From Chitinophagaceae bacterium PMP191F (GTDB lineage Bacteria > Bacteroidota > Bacteroidia > Chitinophagales > Chitinophagaceae), in contig LGYU01000009.1 of the NCBI GenBank assembly GCA_001302245.1, forward strand, positions 472,744 to 536,743: DNA of 64,000 nt, given 5' to 3'. Below, piece by piece: positions 25,101-33,382 of this stretch. Made by a program: the position numbers and the translations under genes. The notes beneath the pieces are model-generated. The model was not told where the DNA came from. It searched no databases and saw nothing but the letters and a program-made list of their open reading frames with translations. The stretch's first letter is position 1, and each line of letters starts with the position of its first letter.

Positions 25101-26336
25101 CTACACGGGTCTGATGGTTAGTTTGTCTGCGCTTAGTTCACATTGCAGTCCGTTTTTGCGCAGCATTTTTATAATATCCTGTAAACTCACATTGTTGTTG
25201 ATCACTGCAATCAGCTTTTTGTTCAGAACGCCTTTGTATTCTACCCTGATATTGTACCAGCGGGCAAGCTGGCGCATAACGGTCTGCAGGTCTTCCCCGA
25301 TAAAATAGAACAAACCCGATTTCCATGCCAGTACGCTTTGTTCATCCTGTATGCGCTGCATGGATAATACATATCCATTATTTGGTTGCAGAGCCTGTTG
25401 CCCAGGCTTTAATACCAGGCTGCTGCCTGTTGGTGTTGTGATCTTTACTGATCCTTCCAGTAAACTAGTTGTTATGGCTGCTTCGTCTTCGTATGCATTG
25501 ATATTAAAATGTGTACCCAGTACCTTCACTTCCTGTTTGCCAGCCACTTTTACTATAAAAGGCATTGCTTTATTGGCTGCCACTTCAAAATAAGCTTCAC
25601 CGGTTAGTTCTACTACCCGCTGCTGACCTTTGAAAACAGTAGGATAGGTAAGTGATGAGCCAGCATTCAGGTAAACCTTGCTACCATCGGCCAGGCTTAC
25701 ATTGATCTGTCTTCCCAATGGGGTGGTCAGCGTATTGAATAACACAGGTGCATCTGACAATGGTTTTTCATGACCATAGGAAAGCTGGGCTCCGTTCTGT
25801 ACGGTAAGCGTATTTCCCTGGTTGTTGAATGCCCCGGCCATCATGGTATCCAGTTCAATAACATGCCCGTCGGCCAGTTTCAGCAAAGCCCCCTTTTTGC
25901 CGGGTGGCTTGTCAAATATTTCCTGCCGGGCAACGGGTGCCGTTGTTTTGCCGGTGCTGTTATGATACCAGAGGTAAGTACCGGTTAGTACAATCAGTAT
26001 GGCTGCTGCAATACTGATCACTTTTTTCAGGGCTATCACACCGCCTGTGGCAGGCATATTATCTTCTGTTGCTGTTTCCTCACCTGTATAAACACCTGGC
26101 AATTTTGTATCCAGGGTATCTTGCAGCTTTTGTTGTTGTACGTTTAGCCAGTTAAGGCCAGCCTGAAGTGATTCAGGATGTATAGACTCATAATACCGCG
26201 CTTCATTCTCTGCTGATGCGTGTACCCAGTACGTAAGTTCCTGGCGCTCAGCGTCGGTCAGTGTACCATTGGTCTGTTTTAACAGCAGGTAACCAATCCG
26301 CTCATCCGGCCCCATATCTTTATCTTCTGATATCAT
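25101..26336 (-). CDS. FecR-family anti-sigma factor
   Basis: 411 residues. A cytoplasmic N-terminal domain (about 1-105) contains LLLKQTNGTLTDAERQELTYWV, the family's helix pattern. A membrane helix follows (about 107-125, ISIAAAILIVLTGTYLWY), then a periplasmic FecR domain (about 200-290, LTTPLGRQINVSLADGSKVYLNAGSSLTYP, VLGTHFNINAYEDE) and a C-terminal DUF4974-type domain (about 340-411). It sits 86 bases after the ECF sigma gene and before the stand-alone STN protein and STN-SusC. Here one FecR faces two STN-bearing proteins. Activity direction (anti-sigma or sigma activator) cannot be decided from sequence. Confidence 0.95.
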   Translation of the reverse strand: MISEDKDMGPDERIGYLLLKQTNGTLTDAERQELTYWVHASAENEARYYESIHPESLQAGLNWLNVQQQKLQDTLDTKLPGVYTGEETATEDNMPATGGVIALKKVISIAAAILIVLTGTYLWYHNSTGKTTAPVARQEIFDKPPGKKGALLKLADGHVIELDTMMAGAFNNQGNTLTVQNGAQLSYGHEKPLSDAPVLFNTLTTPLGRQINVSLADGSKVYLNAGSSLTYPTVFKGQQRVVELTGEAYFEVAANKAMPFIVKVAGKQEVKVLGTHFNINAYEDEAAITTSLLEGSVKITTPTGSSLVLKPGQQALQPNNGYVLSMQRIQDEQSVLAWKSGLFYFIGEDLQTVMRQLARWYNIRVEYKGVLNKKLIAVINNNVSLQDIIKMLRKNGLQCELSADKLTIRPV

Positions 26337-26422
26337 AGAACTGCATTTTTACTTGCCCACATCTGATAGATACAAAACGGGGCAACTGATTGCATGCTTT
26401 TTTAGACTTTTTTTGAAATTGA

Positions 26423-27001
26423 TCAAAACAATAGCCAGATAAAAAACAGAATACCCCATAACGGGCTGTTTTTAAACAGTGCCTTCATTTTTTTTACTCC
26501 CCTTGATTTCTGGCTGATCACTGTAGGCTCGGAGATATTGAGTTTTCGGGCAATTTCACTATTGTCAAGACCTTCTATAAAGGCCATTCTGAAGATCTCG
26601 CCGATCTGTCTGGGTTGCAGTTGGTGTAATGCTTCCATAATAGCATTGAGCCGTTCTGCATTCAGGCCCGGTATAGTAACGGGTTCATAAGTGGTTTCAG
26701 TGCTGATATATACATAGTCCCTGGCTTTCTGCTGTTCTTTTTTTTCGTTCTCCAGCATTCTGAAACAAAGGTTTTGTGTGGTGTTCCACAGGTACCATTG
26801 AACGCCTTTCAGGTCAACGGCTTTTATATGTGCGCGGTTGTGATAGAATTTGATGAAGGCTTCGGCTACAATATCATGAGCTTTTTCTCCAACCATATTG
26901 CCTGCCATCAGCAGAAGTTTGTTGCGATACAGGAGGTAGATCTTATTGAAGGCTTCGGTGTCTTCGGCCCGAAGCTGTTCTATAATCTCATTTGCATCCA
27001 T
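26423..27001 (-). CDS. ECF RNA polymerase sigma factor (FecI-like)
   Basis: 192 residues from the ATG at 27001. The frame is open to 27136, but the extra 45 residues (Cys-rich, unlike the family) are unlikely. Region 2 is about 20-90 (FNKIYLLYRNKLLLMAGNMVG, HDIVAEAFIKFY) and region 4 about 120-175 (LQPRQIGEIFRMAFIEGLDNSEIARKLNISEPTVISQKSRGVKKM). A hydrophobic C-terminal end (LWGILFFIWLLF) recalls the tail of the sigma factor at 6179. It heads the sigma-FecR-STN-SusC-SusD-protease locus and is the presumed activator of that locus. Confidence 0.94.
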   Translation of the reverse strand: MDANEIIEQLRAEDTEAFNKIYLLYRNKLLLMAGNMVGEKAHDIVAEAFIKFYHNRAHIKAVDLKGVQWYLWNTTQNLCFRMLENEKKEQQKARDYVYISTETTYEPVTIPGLNAERLNAIMEALHQLQPRQIGEIFRMAFIEGLDNSEIARKLNISEPTVISQKSRGVKKMKALFKNSPLWGILFFIWLLF

Positions 27002-27493
27002 AGGGCTAACTAAATTTTTGGGATGGATCAACAATTCTGGTAAACCAAAAATCTGGTTGCACCTGTGAAATAGTAAATAGATGCTGGGATTGTTTCGTAG
27101 CAAAATGGCTACACAACAGTGTTTCCCGGAATTCAATAGGTGAATTCATTGAAACTACGTTAAGGTTAAGTGTTTAGTTTTTTTATCCTAGTTTATGGCA
27201 AAATGATTTTCCGGCCGATATGGATATTATCTGAAGGGTATGAAAGGCTGATTTCTCAAGATATTATTAATGAACAGGTTAACAGAATAGATAAGGTTTA
27301 TGTAGTATGGAATCGTATGCAATGATACAACACTGATGGTAATTATTATAATGACTTTTTCGGGTATTTGTTGATCATTTTGCATATAAGGGGTGTAGGG
27401 GCATTTTTGCAACATTGGTGAAAATTTTTAAAGTTTCATTTTAAATTATATTTTTGGATCACTCCACTGTTATCAATGTTTCTCTGTAACCGG
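27002..27493. promoter_or_regulatory. Divergent intergenic region between two ECF sigma genes
   Basis: About 490 AT-rich bases that should hold promoters for both sigma genes. A TGAATTCA palindrome (27141-27148) is preceded by another GAATTCA at 27129-27135. No TAnnTTTG/TTTG pair with proper spacing was found, and no gene is supported. Confidence 0.3.
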
Positions 27494-27513
27494 GATCGGA
27501 TAAAACCGATTCT
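27494..27513 (+). promoter_or_regulatory. Hairpin immediately before the start codon of the orphan sigma factor gene
   Basis: ATCGG (27495-27499) pairs with CCGAT (27506-27510) across a 6-base loop, with a possible further G-T pair at 27494/27511. The ATG follows at 27514, only 3 bases on. Such a structure could hide the translation initiation region. Short stems arise by chance, so confidence is low. Confidence 0.35.
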
Positions 27514-28050
27514 ATGTATACAGAAACTGCGCCGATCCAAACAAAACAGGTCATTCCTCTTACTACACTTTACAGTACATACTGGAAACCACTTTGCAGG
27601 TTTGCAGAAAAACTTTTAAATGATGAATACCTGGCCGAAGATGTTGTTGCAGATATTTTTGTTAAATACTGGAACAGGAATAACCAGTTTGAACATGAGA
27701 ACCAGGTAAAAGCATTTCTTTACATCTCCACGCGCAACGCAGCATTGAACATGTTGCAGGCTGCCGATCGTTTACGAAATAAACAAAAAGAGTTGTATCA
27801 CTATGCAGATAAATTTGAATGGCATGTATACTGTGGCCAGGGTGATCATGCATACGACTTTGAAAAAGTACGTCATGCTATGAAAGATGTTTCACGCAGA
27901 AGTCAGCAGGTGATTGATATGTTGTATTTTCAGAACATGAGCTGTGCTGATATTGCAAAATCACTCGGTCTGTCTTATAATACTGTAAAGAATCAAAGAA
28001 ATAATGCACTGAAAGCACTTCGTCGCCAGCTTGCTGACCGCAGAGCCTGA
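27514..28050 (+). CDS. Orphan ECF RNA polymerase sigma factor
   Basis: 178 residues. Region 2 spans about 18-85 (LYSTYWKPLCRFAEKLLNDEYLAEDVVADIFVKYWNR) and region 4 about 120-175 (RRSQQVIDMLYFQNMSCADIAKSLGLSYNTVKNQRNNALKALR, the HTH). No fecR or other anti-sigma gene follows; the next coding region is 700 bases away (SusC at 28778). It is divergent from the other sigma gene at 27001. As an orphan it may be regulated through expression level or its 5' hairpin. Its targets could include the SusC-SusD-TlpA operon downstream, by proximity only. Confidence 0.94.
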   Translation: MYTETAPIQTKQVIPLTTLYSTYWKPLCRFAEKLLNDEYLAEDVVADIFVKYWNRNNQFEHENQVKAFLYISTRNAALNMLQAADRLRNKQKELYHYADKFEWHVYCGQGDHAYDFEKVRHAMKDVSRRSQQVIDMLYFQNMSCADIAKSLGLSYNTVKNQRNNALKALRRQLADRRA

Positions 28051-28404
28051 TAATATCCAATACAGTTAATATTATATCCTTCCAGGCATTTTACATGTCG
28101 GTTGACAGTGTAATGGCAAAGCTATTTTCATTTGTATAAATGGTTTTTCGCAATATGGTAATGCTGCTATTGTTGGCGTTGCAACTAGGAAAAGTTGCCG
28201 ATTACAGATAAGGATGGTGAAGCGCATTTTATTGCTGTAACAAAAAGGCTGCATATCATCCGGCTGGATGTGAACGATAATACCCGGTATGCTTAAAACA
28301 AAAAAATACCGGGCAATATCGCATCATTGTGATTATAACATCTTTATTGAATAGTTCCCAGTATGTTTTACTGATAAAATCCTGTAATAATAAATTTTTC
28401 ATGG

Positions 28405-28447
28405 ATCGCTGTAATGGCTGTTTATACGCTGTTACAGCGATTTTTTT
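28405..28447 (+). terminator. Rho-independent terminator downstream of the orphan sigma region
   Basis: A 10-bp perfect stem ATCGCTGTAA/TTACAGCGAT (28405-28414 with 28432-28441) is followed by a T-run (28441-28447). It is 355 bases after the sigma stop. The space between (28051-28404) contains no gene I can support, so the sigma transcript would have a long 3' tail or there is an unseen small RNA. Confidence 0.8.
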
Positions 28448-28500
28448 ACATGCATGAATAGCTTTTTGTCAAAAAAATGTCTGGAATCCGATTAACGGCG

Positions 28501-28530
28501 TATATTTGTCTACCAAATTAGTAGACTAAT
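28501..28530 (+). promoter_or_regulatory. Candidate promoter box with overlapping palindromic operator
   Basis: TATATTTG (TAnnTTTG) occupies 28501-28508. Directly after it, where transcription would begin, lie interlocking inverted repeats: CTAC/GTAG (28510-28513 and 28521-28524) and ATTAGT-AG-ACTAAT (28517-28530). No correctly spaced -33 TTTG is present, which fits an activator-dependent promoter. The element precedes a Cys-containing 25-codon ORF and the SusC-SusD-TlpA operon. Confidence 0.5.
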
Positions 28531-28554
28531 ATATTATTACAACAAACCATTATT

Positions 28555-28632
28555 ATGCATTCCCTGAAAATCAACTACCTGTTTAATTGCAGTACCGGCG
28601 CCTACCAGTACTGCACTGTTTATCGCTGTTAA
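28555..28632 (+). CDS. 25-codon ORF ending in Cys (putative leader peptide)
   Basis: ATG at 28555 and TAA at 28630-28632 in the otherwise empty leader of the SusC operon. The peptide starts MHSLKINYLFNC and ends with TVYRC; Cys are residues 12, 20 and 25 and Tyr 8, 17, 19 and 23. A bulged 11-bp hairpin (28691-28721) lies between it and the SusC start. Its position, size and Cys-ending resemble the ORF at 14623. A role as a regulatory leader peptide, possibly sensing cysteine or sulfur, is inference. Confidence 0.4.
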   Translation: MHSLKINYLFNCSTGAYQYCTVYRC

Positions 28633-28690
28633 TTATCAATCTTTTTCTAGCGAACTTTCTTGCCATTCTGTGTATGCGGATAACCGTATG

Positions 28691-28721
28691 CAGTAAAATT
28701 GTTTTGTAGCAACAATTACTG
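28691..28721 (+). promoter_or_regulatory. Hairpin in the leader between the short ORF and the susC-like gene
   Basis: CAGTAA-(AA)-TTGTT at 28691-28703 pairs with AACAATTACTG at 28711-28721, giving 11 base pairs with a 2-base bulge and a 7-base loop. A weaker stem containing wobble pairs (GTATGCGG/CCGTATGC) precedes it. Only four T follow within the next ten bases, so it is not a standard terminator. Mutually exclusive folding could serve regulation. Confidence 0.4.
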
Positions 28722-28777
28722 TAGCGTTTTCGTGTATCAGCCTCTATACTATTCTCTTAATCATTTAATGTTTACGG

Positions 28778-31700
28778 ATGAAGCAACATCTACCGATGTG
28801 GTTAATGGCTCTTTTATTGCTACCACTTTTCAGTATAGCCCAGCGCCAAAGCTCTACCATTAATTCTATTTTACATGGCAGGGTTACAGATCTTAAAAAA
28901 GGAACGCCGCTTGAAGGTGCTTCTATTAGTATTGTTAATACCACGCATAGCGTGGTGACAGATAAGGATGGCAAATTTGTGTTCCGTACAGGACAGAGTT
29001 TACCGTATGTTATTACAGTAAGTTATATAGGATACAAGCCGCAGACAATAACAGTTACTACAGAAGATATTGAGATAACGCTGGAGGAACTGCCAACTCA
29101 GCTGGAAGATGTAGTAGTAACGGGTGTTGCGGAAGGCACCAGCCGCAAGAAATTATCTTTTGCACTTACCAAGGTTAATACAGAACAACTGAATACTGTA
29201 CCTGCTACAGATGCCTCTCAGTCGCTGAGAGGTAAAGTAGCCGGGTTGCAGATAGACCAGTCTTCCGGCAACCAGGGTGCTACTGTTTACCTGCGTGGAG
29301 CCAAATCCATTAATGGAAATATTGCACCGTTGTTGGTGGTGGATGGATTTGTAACAGCACTGGGGCTTTCAGACCTGAACCCACAGGATATAGAAAGTAT
29401 TGAAGTGGTAAAAGGTGCTGCGGCCTCGGCCTTGTATGGTACCCGTGGAGAAGGTGGGGTAATACAGGTGATCACCAAAAAAGGAAAAGGACAGAACAAG
29501 ATCAGTATTACTGTAGACAACGAATACGGCATCAGCAATGTACAGCGGACACCGCCCACTTCAAAATATCATTTTTATAAAGTAAACGCAGACGGTTCTT
29601 TTGTATTAAGCTCCGGCAATAACAGGACACTGGATTATAAAGACAATGGTTTTTCATTGAACCAGCATCCATACACCACGTATCACGATAACGTGAACAA
29701 TATGCTGAGCAATAACCCGTATTACACCAATTTTATTTCTATATCAACAGCCGGTGACAAGTACAACCTATACGCTTCTTTTCAGAATCAATCCAAAGGT
29801 GGTATTGCCGGACCCATTTCACCGGATACCCGCAGAACGGCTTTGCTGAACGTAGGGTATAAGCCCAATAAAAATATTGAGGCCGAAGTAACCGTACAAT
29901 ATTTTAACCGCAATACGCCTTCTTCATCGCTTTCATCCAGCGGAGCAGGATCGGTATTGTATTCAGCGCTTTTGTATGAACCTTTTGTTGATCTTACAGA
30001 AAAACAGGCTGATGGCAAGTATGCTTTTAAGCCTTATGGATTTGATATCCAGAAATTCAATGTAGGTAATCCTTTTTACCAGCTTAATTACCGCGAGTAC
30101 AATAACAATAGTAATAACTATATGATCGGCGGTAAGCTGCGGTATAAATTCTCTAAAAAGATCTCCGCCGAAGTAAGCGGTGCATTTCAGAATCAATACA
30201 CTGAAACAGAAGATTATTACCCTATAGGTTACCAGACACTTACGCCGGAAGTGAACCGCAACAACGGATATTATGGACTATCTACAGAAAAGGTTGCTGC
30301 TAAAAACGGACAGGTACAACTGAACTATAACGACAGATTTGGCAATCTTGATTTTGGTGTAAGCCTGAAATCAGTGTATGAAGAAAACCGCGTTACTGGT
30401 CTGAGTGCTTCTGGCTATAACCTGAGTGCGCCTGTAAAAAGTCTGAACGTGGTAGAAGCGGCCAGTCGCTCTACTTCTTCTTCCTGGAGCCAGCTGGTGA
30501 ACTATGGTTATTTTGTCAACGTAAAATCGGCGTGGAAAAACAAAATATTTGTTGACCTGCTGGGACGCCTGGACCAGAGCTCCCGTTTTGGTTCCAACGT
30601 AGCAACTGCATTTTTCCCAAGAGCTTCAGTGGCATACCGAGTTACAGAAGATGTGAATCTGGGACCGGTAACTGATCTTAAACTACGTGGTGCTTACGGA
30701 CAGGCGGGTAGTTTACCGGCATTCGGCGCCAAAGAAAGCAGGGTGTCACTTTCCAGCACCGGAGGTGTCAGCTATACGCGCAGGGACAATACCAATCTTA
30801 CGCGTGCGGTAACATCTGAGCTGGAAGTAGGTTTTGATGCGGTATTGTTTAATCGCATCAACATACAGGCAAACTATGCACGTGCGGTCAGCAAAAATGA
30901 TTTTATACTGGTGCCACCATTTCCACCTACAACTGGTACTGCCGGCATCTGGGATAACCTGGGTGAAGTACGTTCCAGTTCATACGAGGTGGAGATCAAT
31001 GGAAATATTTTGCAGCAGGTAAAACTGAAATGGAATGCCGGTGTTACGTTCAGTCGTGTAAGAAGTACCATTACTTCGCTGGGTAATGTACCCGAGTTTA
31101 CTTCCGGTGGTTTCCGGAAAGCTGCCGGTATCAGTCCTTACTCTTATTATGGTTATAGTATTCTTACCAGTCTTTCGCAACTGGAACTGGATGAAAAAGG
31201 ATTTGTAAAGAATGCAGCAGGTGGTACATTGAAACCTGAAGATTTTACTACGAACAGTCTGGGTTTTGTAGTATTGAAAAGCCAGATCGGTACAGCTGCA
31301 GAAGTACCGGTGTTTTACCAGAATGCAGCTACGGGTAATAATAAAGTGATCGGCAACGCACAGCCAGATTTCCTGGTTGGTTTTTCCAACTCATTTAGCT
31401 GGGGTCCTTTATCGTTGTATGTTGTACTGGATTGGAAACAGGGAGGGCAGAAGTACAATGAAACTGTTAACTATCTCACGTATCAATACCGCTCAACCTT
31501 TACAGACAGAGCTGTTGCAGCAGGATTACCACTGCCGTTTGTAACGGGTGTATTCAATGCACAGCAAACAACAGATTACTGGATGGAGAACAGCGGTTAT
31601 TTATCGCTGCGCGAAGTGTCGCTGGGATACCAGTTGCCGGTACAGAAACTGAAAGTGTCAAGTGTGATCAAGGGCGCCAGGTTATCATTGATTGCCCGCA

Positions 31701-31813
31701 ACCTGTATACATGGACCAGGTTTACCGGTGTTACTCCTGAAGGATGGGAATCGGATTTTTACAACTATCCCACCTTCCGCACATTCAGTAGCCGTCTTAT
31801 GCTTAACTTTTAA
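28778..31813 (+). CDS. SusC/RagA-family TonB-linked transporter (no STN domain)
   Basis: 1011 residues. A signal peptide (about 1-21) is followed directly by a carboxypeptidase-regulatory-like domain (about 32-110, LHGRVTDLKKGTPLEGASISIV), a plug with LLVVDGFV and DIESIEVVKGAAASALYGTRGEGGVIQVIT, and a beta-barrel ending in Phe. Without STN it should not signal to a FecR. It is followed 10 bases later by a SusD gene and then a TlpA-like thioredoxin protein, a common operon type in Chitinophagaceae. The leader contains a palindrome, a short Cys-containing ORF and a hairpin, suggesting specific regulation. Substrate unknown. Confidence 0.95.
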   Translation: MKQHLPMWLMALLLLPLFSIAQRQSSTINSILHGRVTDLKKGTPLEGASISIVNTTHSVVTDKDGKFVFRTGQSLPYVITVSYIGYKPQTITVTTEDIEITLEELPTQLEDVVVTGVAEGTSRKKLSFALTKVNTEQLNTVPATDASQSLRGKVAGLQIDQSSGNQGATVYLRGAKSINGNIAPLLVVDGFVTALGLSDLNPQDIESIEVVKGAAASALYGTRGEGGVIQVITKKGKGQNKISITVDNEYGISNVQRTPPTSKYHFYKVNADGSFVLSSGNNRTLDYKDNGFSLNQHPYTTYHDNVNNMLSNNPYYTNFISISTAGDKYNLYASFQNQSKGGIAGPISPDTRRTALLNVGYKPNKNIEAEVTVQYFNRNTPSSSLSSSGAGSVLYSALLYEPFVDLTEKQADGKYAFKPYGFDIQKFNVGNPFYQLNYREYNNNSNNYMIGGKLRYKFSKKISAEVSGAFQNQYTETEDYYPIGYQTLTPEVNRNNGYYGLSTEKVAAKNGQVQLNYNDRFGNLDFGVSLKSVYEENRVTGLSASGYNLSAPVKSLNVVEAASRSTSSSWSQLVNYGYFVNVKSAWKNKIFVDLLGRLDQSSRFGSNVATAFFPRASVAYRVTEDVNLGPVTDLKLRGAYGQAGSLPAFGAKESRVSLSSTGGVSYTRRDNTNLTRAVTSELEVGFDAVLFNRINIQANYARAVSKNDFILVPPFPPTTGTAGIWDNLGEVRSSSYEVEINGNILQQVKLKWNAGVTFSRVRSTITSLGNVPEFTSGGFRKAAGISPYSYYGYSILTSLSQLELDEKGFVKNAAGGTLKPEDFTTNSLGFVVLKSQIGTAAEVPVFYQNAATGNNKVIGNAQPDFLVGFSNSFSWGPLSLYVVLDWKQGGQKYNETVNYLTYQYRSTFTDRAVAAGLPLPFVTGVFNAQQTTDYWMENSGYLSLREVSLGYQLPVQKLKVSSVIKGARLSLIARNLYTWTRFTGVTPEGWESDFYNYPTFRTFSSRLMLNF

Positions 31814-31823
31814 ACAGAAGAAC

Positions 31824-33353
31824 ATGAAAAAACTCATTTATATATTCCTTGCGCTTTACCTGTTCAGCGCCTGCAAAAAGATAGGGTTTGATGATCCTTC
31901 CTCTTTTACCAATGATGAAGCCAATGCCCAGATCAGGGACCTGGGATACAGATTGGTGACCAGCAGTATACAGAATACTTTTAATACCACTACCAGTTCA
32001 GCCGGTACACACTTCAGTTTGCTGGCCGATCAAACCACCAATACCAATGGCAATTCTTCCTGGTGGGATTTTGCCAACGAACCCCGGTTACGGCTCAATA
32101 ACAATGCTTCCTACAGAGGTGCTGTTACCTGGAATACATTCTATAACAATTTTTACCAGGCCAACCTGGATGCCACTATTGCACTGGACATAATCGAGAA
32201 CCAGAAAAAAAACATTCTCGATAACCTGGGAAATGATCGTACCAAAGATTGCCAGGTGGCCGCCTATTTTTCAAAAGGTGTGGCTCAGGGATACCTGGGT
32301 GTGATCTTTGACAAAGGAATCATTGTAGATGTGGCCAATTCGTCTGCCCGAGATTTTCCTAATTCATACAAGGACCTTATCGCAAACGGTCTGAAGCTGA
32401 TCGATAAATCTATTCAGCTTGCAGAAGCATATCCCGGACTGAAGTTTGATTTTTTAACGGGTATTACTATCGACAGAACCACATTTATACAACTGGCCAA
32501 TTCACTGGCTGCAAGGATACTTTCATCACAACCACGTGATAAAAATGAAGCTGCAGCATTGGGAAATGATCACTGGAACAAAGTGCTGGCCTATGCTTCA
32601 AAAGGTATTACTGCCGATTATACCATTACTACAGTAACAGGTGGTTATTACAACCAGTTGTTGTCTGGCCTGGTACAACGTAATACCGATGGTTCGGGCT
32701 GGCTGGCTCCTGATATTAAGATTGCGTGGCTGGCAGATAAAACAGGTAATACGCCCACGTTTTATCCTGCTACGGGAATACTGCCTGCCATCACATCTGA
32801 TGATGCGCGTTTTTATGACTACTTTGGCTATACGCCCAGTTTTGGTATCATGCTGGAATCACGTGGAAGAGGTTTGTTCACGAATTATTACCGTATCAGG
32901 TGGTTCAATACACGCAATACACTCAATACCCCGGGAGCTATCAATCCTTATTTCCTGTATGAAGAGATCAGGCTGCTGAAAGCAGAATCAAAATTCTGGC
33001 TGAAGGATTATGCCGGTGCTGCTGATGAACTGAACAACAGCACTGCTGCGCGGATAGCCAAAGGCAAATTGCCGGCAGTAGCTGCAACAGAAAGTGCTAT
33101 CAGAAACGTATTACACTATGAATATTCGATAGAGATCGATGGTGCGGGTGGCGCCTTTGTTCCTTTCACATTTATGCGCAGGAATAACCTGCTGATAGGT
33201 GGTACACCCACTGAGTATCCGCTACCGCAGTTGCAGTTGGAACTGACGAAGAACGTTGTATACACTTTTGGCGGCAAGGCTTTCTTTGGTGAAAAAGGAA
33301 GTAACGGAGAAGTAGCCACTGCACCAAATGAAGGCTGGAAAGCATCAGAATAA
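31824..33353 (+). CDS. SusD/RagB-like lipoprotein
   Basis: 509 residues from the ATG at 31824, which lies 10 bases after the SusC stop; the frame also opens 132 bases upstream inside SusC, which is not used. The lipobox is LFSACKK with Cys17. The protein shows the divergent SusD/SusD_RagB_2-like pattern: helical N-terminal half (FYNNFYQANLDATIALDIIENQ), FSKGVAQGYLGVIFDKG near 150, and an IRLLKAESKFWLKDYAGAADELN TPR-like stretch. It is the surface partner of the SusC at 28778. Its substrate is unknown. Confidence 0.88.
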   Translation: MKKLIYIFLALYLFSACKKIGFDDPSSFTNDEANAQIRDLGYRLVTSSIQNTFNTTTSSAGTHFSLLADQTTNTNGNSSWWDFANEPRLRLNNNASYRGAVTWNTFYNNFYQANLDATIALDIIENQKKNILDNLGNDRTKDCQVAAYFSKGVAQGYLGVIFDKGIIVDVANSSARDFPNSYKDLIANGLKLIDKSIQLAEAYPGLKFDFLTGITIDRTTFIQLANSLAARILSSQPRDKNEAAALGNDHWNKVLAYASKGITADYTITTVTGGYYNQLLSGLVQRNTDGSGWLAPDIKIAWLADKTGNTPTFYPATGILPAITSDDARFYDYFGYTPSFGIMLESRGRGLFTNYYRIRWFNTRNTLNTPGAINPYFLYEEIRLLKAESKFWLKDYAGAADELNNSTAARIAKGKLPAVAATESAIRNVLHYEYSIEIDGAGGAFVPFTFMRRNNLLIGGTPTEYPLPQLQLELTKNVVYTFGGKAFFGEKGSNGEVATAPNEGWKASE

Positions 33354-33382
33354 AAATAATTCAACATTAAAACCATCAATAT

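Noticed and set aside
28051..28404. A small gene between the orphan sigma and its distant terminator
   Set aside because: No frame with a plausible start, length and composition; a non-coding RNA cannot be excluded but has no positive evidence.
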